The translations under genes were made by a program, and so were the position numbers. The notes beneath the pieces were generated by a model. That model had not been told where the DNA came from, did not search any database, and saw nothing but the letters and a program-made list of their open reading frames with translations. From Aquimarina sp. RZ0 (GTDB lineage: Bacteria > Bacteroidota > Bacteroidia > Flavobacteriales > Flavobacteriaceae), in the NCBI RefSeq assembly GCF_008370685.1, contig NZ_VTZU01000041.1, positions 1-64,000 on the forward strand: DNA of 64,000 bases, read 5' to 3'. Below are positions 61,649 to 64,000 of this stretch, piece after piece; within the stretch, counting starts at the first letter, position 1, and each line of letters begins with the position of its first letter.

Positions 61649-61924
61649 ATGAGTAAGACAATATGGAGATTCAAATTAATGGAAAATGAAACCGATAATG
61701 AGAGGGTTCCTTTAAAATGGATTGATTGCAATGAGTATGATGAATTAAATCAAATTAGTTTAGTTATAGACGGAAAGGAAACATTAGATAGTCATTTAGA
61801 AATATGTGCAGTTGGAAATGAAATAAAATTTAAATCTGAACAAGAAATATATAAAATTAAAAAAGTTATTAGTCAAAATGGTTTGTATGAAACTCATATA
61901 GACGTTACAAGTTTTAAAGTCTAA
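61649..61924 (+). CDS. Hypothetical protein
   Basis: The 91-residue acidic protein starts MSKTIWRFKLMENETDNERV, with a beta-rich middle (NQISLVIDGKETLDS). It is preceded and followed by boundary motifs ending AAACGAT, and its stop lies within the following motif copy. Size and context suggest immunity or antitoxin; unproven. Confidence 0.58.
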   Translation: MSKTIWRFKLMENETDNERVPLKWIDCNEYDELNQISLVIDGKETLDSHLEICAVGNEIKFKSEQEIYKIKKVISQNGLYETHIDVTSFKV

Positions 61925-61938
61925 ATAAACGATCTTAA

Positions 61939-62928
61939 ATGAATTTATTTATTGATACTAATATATATCTTAAATTTTATCATTTTACCAATGATGAGTT
62001 GGAGGAATTAAGTAAACTTATTGTACTGCTAAAAGAAGAAAAAATTAAATTATATATCCCAAAACAGGTTCTAAACGAATTTAAAAGAAATCGAGAGGTT
62101 AAAATTGCAGATGCGCTGAAGAAATTAAAAGCTGAAAAACTAAATAATGTTTTTCCAGTTTTCTGCAAGGAATACGGTGAATACTCTGAGATGAAAAAAG
62201 CTATTTCTGAATACGAAAAAAATAAAAAAGAATTATTGAATAAGCTTACAGTATCAATTGAATCTTATTCTTTAAAAGCTGATATGGTTATCAAAAATCT
62301 CTTTGAACAAGCTAATACAATTAACTATAGTGAAGATCTTATTGAAAAATCTAAGTTAAGGTATGATTTAGGAAATCCTCCAGGTAAAAAACAATCTTAT
62401 GGTGATGCATTAAATTGGGAGAGCTTGTTAGTGTCAATAGAAAATGGAGAAGATTTGTACTTTTTATCTGATGATAAAGATTATTTTTCTGAAATAGACA
62501 ATAAACAGTTTAATAAGTTTTTAGAAAATGAATGGCAAGCAAGTAAAAAATCAGATATAATATTCTATAAATCTTTATCGGAATTTTTCAAAGATAAGTA
62601 TCCAGATATTAAATTAGCGTCTGAACTTCAGAAAGATATACTTATTGATAAATTAGAAGACTCCGGTAGTTTTAAAGTAGCTAGAACAAACTTAAATAGA
62701 TTGTTTTCTTTCAATAATTTTACTTCGAATCAAATTGAAAAGATTTTTAGAATAGTCTGTAATAATAATCAAATATACAATATAGGTTCAGACTTTGATA
62801 TCAATTATATATTATTCTCGTGGTGCGATGAATATTGCTTTATTTTAAGTGATGAAACAACAAGTTTATTCCAATCAAGATTTCGAAAAAATGAATATAC
62901 TGATGACGATGAAGACCCTCCTTTTTAA
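61939..62928 (+). CDS. PIN-domain protein (DUF4935-like)
   Basis: The 329-residue protein begins with the PIN core MNLFIDTNIYLKFYHF (Asp6). IPKQVLNEFKRNREVK supplies the Glu (about 49), GDALNWESLLVSI gives an Asp near 153 and LSDDKDYFS a further acidic pair near 172. This fits a PIN-like ribonuclease of the DUF4935 kind; the C-terminal 130 residues are of unknown function. It follows a boundary motif. Such proteins act as RNases in defence and toxin systems; a toxin role would need a partner. Confidence 0.78.
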   Translation: MNLFIDTNIYLKFYHFTNDELEELSKLIVLLKEEKIKLYIPKQVLNEFKRNREVKIADALKKLKAEKLNNVFPVFCKEYGEYSEMKKAISEYEKNKKELLNKLTVSIESYSLKADMVIKNLFEQANTINYSEDLIEKSKLRYDLGNPPGKKQSYGDALNWESLLVSIENGEDLYFLSDDKDYFSEIDNKQFNKFLENEWQASKKSDIIFYKSLSEFFKDKYPDIKLASELQKDILIDKLEDSGSFKVARTNLNRLFSFNNFTSNQIEKIFRIVCNNNQIYNIGSDFDINYILFSWCDEYCFILSDETTSLFQSRFRKNEYTDDDEDPPF

Positions 62929-63001
62929 ATCTAAAATATAGTGAGGGAAACAGGTTACCATATTTCGTGTATTGAAGTAATATTATAGAAAATTAAAAAA
63001 G

Positions 63002-63712
63002 TTGAATAGAAAAAAAGAAATTGAAAAACGTCATTTGACGAAATTTGTTTCAAATGAAAAACTTAAACTATTGGTTTATGGAATTGAGGATTCGGAAACC
63101 CCTGATTTTATTGTAAATCTCGGAGAAAAAATAGTTTCTATTGAACATACGAGATTGATAAATCCTGATTTAAAAAAAGTTGAACAACACAAAGATAAAA
63201 TCATTAAAAATGCTCAAAAAAGATTCGAAAATAAATATTCGGAAGAACTTTATGTTTTATTGACTTTTAACAATATAATTCTCGAATCAGGAAAAAGTGC
63301 TGAAGAAAAATATACTGATGAAGTTTTTAAATTAATTGAAGAAATTTATTTATTCAATAAAGAATATAAATTTAGAATAAACTCTAGGCGACAAAAATCA
63401 AAGGTATCTAAACTTATTAATTATTTTTCCATTGATAATACTTGGAATTTTGCAAATTGGCAGCATTTTGGAGCATATCGAGTCGAAAAAATGAATATGG
63501 GATGGTTTGGAGAAGTGATATCTAATAAAGAGAAAAACATCAAACGCTATCCAAAAGGGTTTGATGAAAATTGGTTATTATTAGTTTCTGATTTTGGAAC
63601 TAAAGCTTCAACGCACTGTTATGATAGAATAGATTTCTCGAATATAAAAACAGAATTTGATAAAATATATTTGTACAGCTATATGGCTGACGAAATTGAA
63701 ATAATAATCTAA
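63002..63712 (+). CDS. Possible PD-(D/E)xK-like nuclease
   Basis: The 236-residue protein uses a TTG start. The segment TPDFIVNLGEKIVSIEHTRL resembles a PD-(D/E)xK core (PD..., then ExH/T in place of ExK). No other domain was recognised. A restriction-like fold with changed catalytic Lys is possible, or a non-catalytic relative. It is followed by a boundary motif of the array. Confidence 0.5.
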   Translation: MNRKKEIEKRHLTKFVSNEKLKLLVYGIEDSETPDFIVNLGEKIVSIEHTRLINPDLKKVEQHKDKIIKNAQKRFENKYSEELYVLLTFNNIILESGKSAEEKYTDEVFKLIEEIYLFNKEYKFRINSRRQKSKVSKLINYFSIDNTWNFANWQHFGAYRVEKMNMGWFGEVISNKEKNIKRYPKGFDENWLLLVSDFGTKASTHCYDRIDFSNIKTEFDKIYLYSYMADEIEIII

Positions 63713-63734
63713 AGTTCAATAAAACGATTAAATC

Positions 63735-64000
63735 ATGAATATATATATATTATTGTTTCTCAATCTATCAATTAGTTTTCTTGCAAATTCGCAAGAAAAA
63801 GAGTATTATTTAGAAACTATAGAAGGTGAAAAAATAAGACTTGATGAGTTTTATACGGTTAATATAAATTGGAATAATGTTGAGTATTATATATACGAAA
63901 AAGAAAGAAAAGGCTTATCAATAAGTCCTGAGTTTTTTAAAATAAAAAACAATAAAATATTAAAAATCGTATATGGTGACAGGCTTATCTTACCATTCAA
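63735..64000 (+). CDS. Partial secreted hypothetical protein (runs off the window)
   Basis: The frame starts MNIYILLFLNLSISFLANSQ, a clear signal peptide. It continues without a stop for 88 codons to the window end. It follows AAACGATTAAATC, the recurring leader. The visible part is polar, with an IYEKERKGLSISPEFF segment. No family can be named from this part. Confidence 0.6.
   Translation, partial: MNIYILLFLNLSISFLANSQEKEYYLETIEGEKIRLDEFYTVNINWNNVEYYIYEKERKGLSISPEFFKIKNNKILKIVYGDRLILPF

Larger units (their letters stand above)
60339..63728 (+). repeat. Recurring gene-boundary motif ending in AAACGAT
   Basis: Copies lie at 60339-60359 (TCTAAAGTTCAAAAAAACGAT), 60716-60730 (variant), 61288-61306, 61617-61635, 61916-61933 (AAAGTCTAAATAAACGAT) and 63708-63728. 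They sit between successive small genes, sometimes including the stop or start codon. Related AAAACGAT leaders occur at 19959, 21948 and 48644. Confidence 0.65.

Noticed and set aside
60339..63728. Reading the AAACGAT boundary motifs as classical integron attC sites
   Set aside because: The expected inverted R'/R'' and L'/L'' arms are not visible and no integron integrase is present.
1..64000. CRISPR array, tRNA or rRNA genes
   Set aside because: No regularly spaced direct repeats of CRISPR type and no recognisable tRNA or rRNA sequence were seen by eye.

Overview
The window looks like chromosome of a marine-type member of the Flavobacteriia (Bacteroidota). The evidence is low GC, A-rich leaders instead of Shine-Dalgarno sites, a secreted protease with a type IX secretion C-terminal sorting domain, a PafA-type alkaline phosphatase, and several accessory families typical of the phylum. 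The genus cannot be fixed from the sequence; an Aquimarina-like bacterium is a guess.

Region 1 (1-15.9 kb) is ordinary chromosome. It holds a lysyl-endopeptidase-like secreted protease, a tetR / ABC exporter / HlyD / TolC export operon whose ABC ATPase is degenerate, a beta-lactamase-fold hydrolase, an MlaE/MlaF lipid-transport pair, pafA, a family 2 glycosyltransferase with a methyltransferase, and a truncated hemoglobin. Two short palindromic repeat families (A about 168 bp, B about 150-160 bp) occur here and again at 16.4-17.2 kb, where the core region gives way to accessory DNA.

Region 2 (15.9-22.5 kb) contains two HTH repressor genes with clear palindromic operators, a small lipoprotein/membrane protein operon and a run of short unknown genes. 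Region 3 (22.6-30.0 kb) is an orphan type VI-like spike island: VgrG, a PAAR-like cap, a 1356-residue effector carrying three putative cell-wall hydrolase domains, and two tandem lipoproteins that are probably immunity proteins. No sheath, tube or baseplate genes are present.

Region 4 (about 31.4-57.9 kb) is the most unusual part. It has phage-type replication genes (excisionase-like HTH, DUF1376-type initiator, DnaC-like loader), iteron-like motifs and GC-richer hairpins. These are followed by about 17 collinear plus-strand genes for small, basic, single-pass membrane proteins and soluble putative structural proteins: LEA-like, transglutaminase-like, annexin-repeat-like, peptidoglycan-binding, CHAP and L,D-transpeptidase-like. 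Then come nucleic-acid genes (PP-loop enzyme, HNH-like, RadC, a fused C5/N6 DNA methyltransferase, a RecA-fold ATPase) and a spanin-like protein. No terminase, portal, tail, relaxase or integrase was recognised. My working hypothesis is an integrated non-tailed, membrane-containing virus or an undescribed envelope-spanning particle element. A group II intron (45846-48293) sits in the catalytic motif of the CHAP gene, and removing it restores the reading frame exactly.

Region 5 (57.9-64 kb) looks like a defence/immunity cassette array. It contains a UG/Abi-like reverse transcriptase with an unexplained upstream spacer, a DUF7660-like protein, a papain-like small protein, unknown small genes, a PIN-domain protein and a possible nuclease. 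Several of these genes are separated by a recurring boundary motif ending in AAACGAT.
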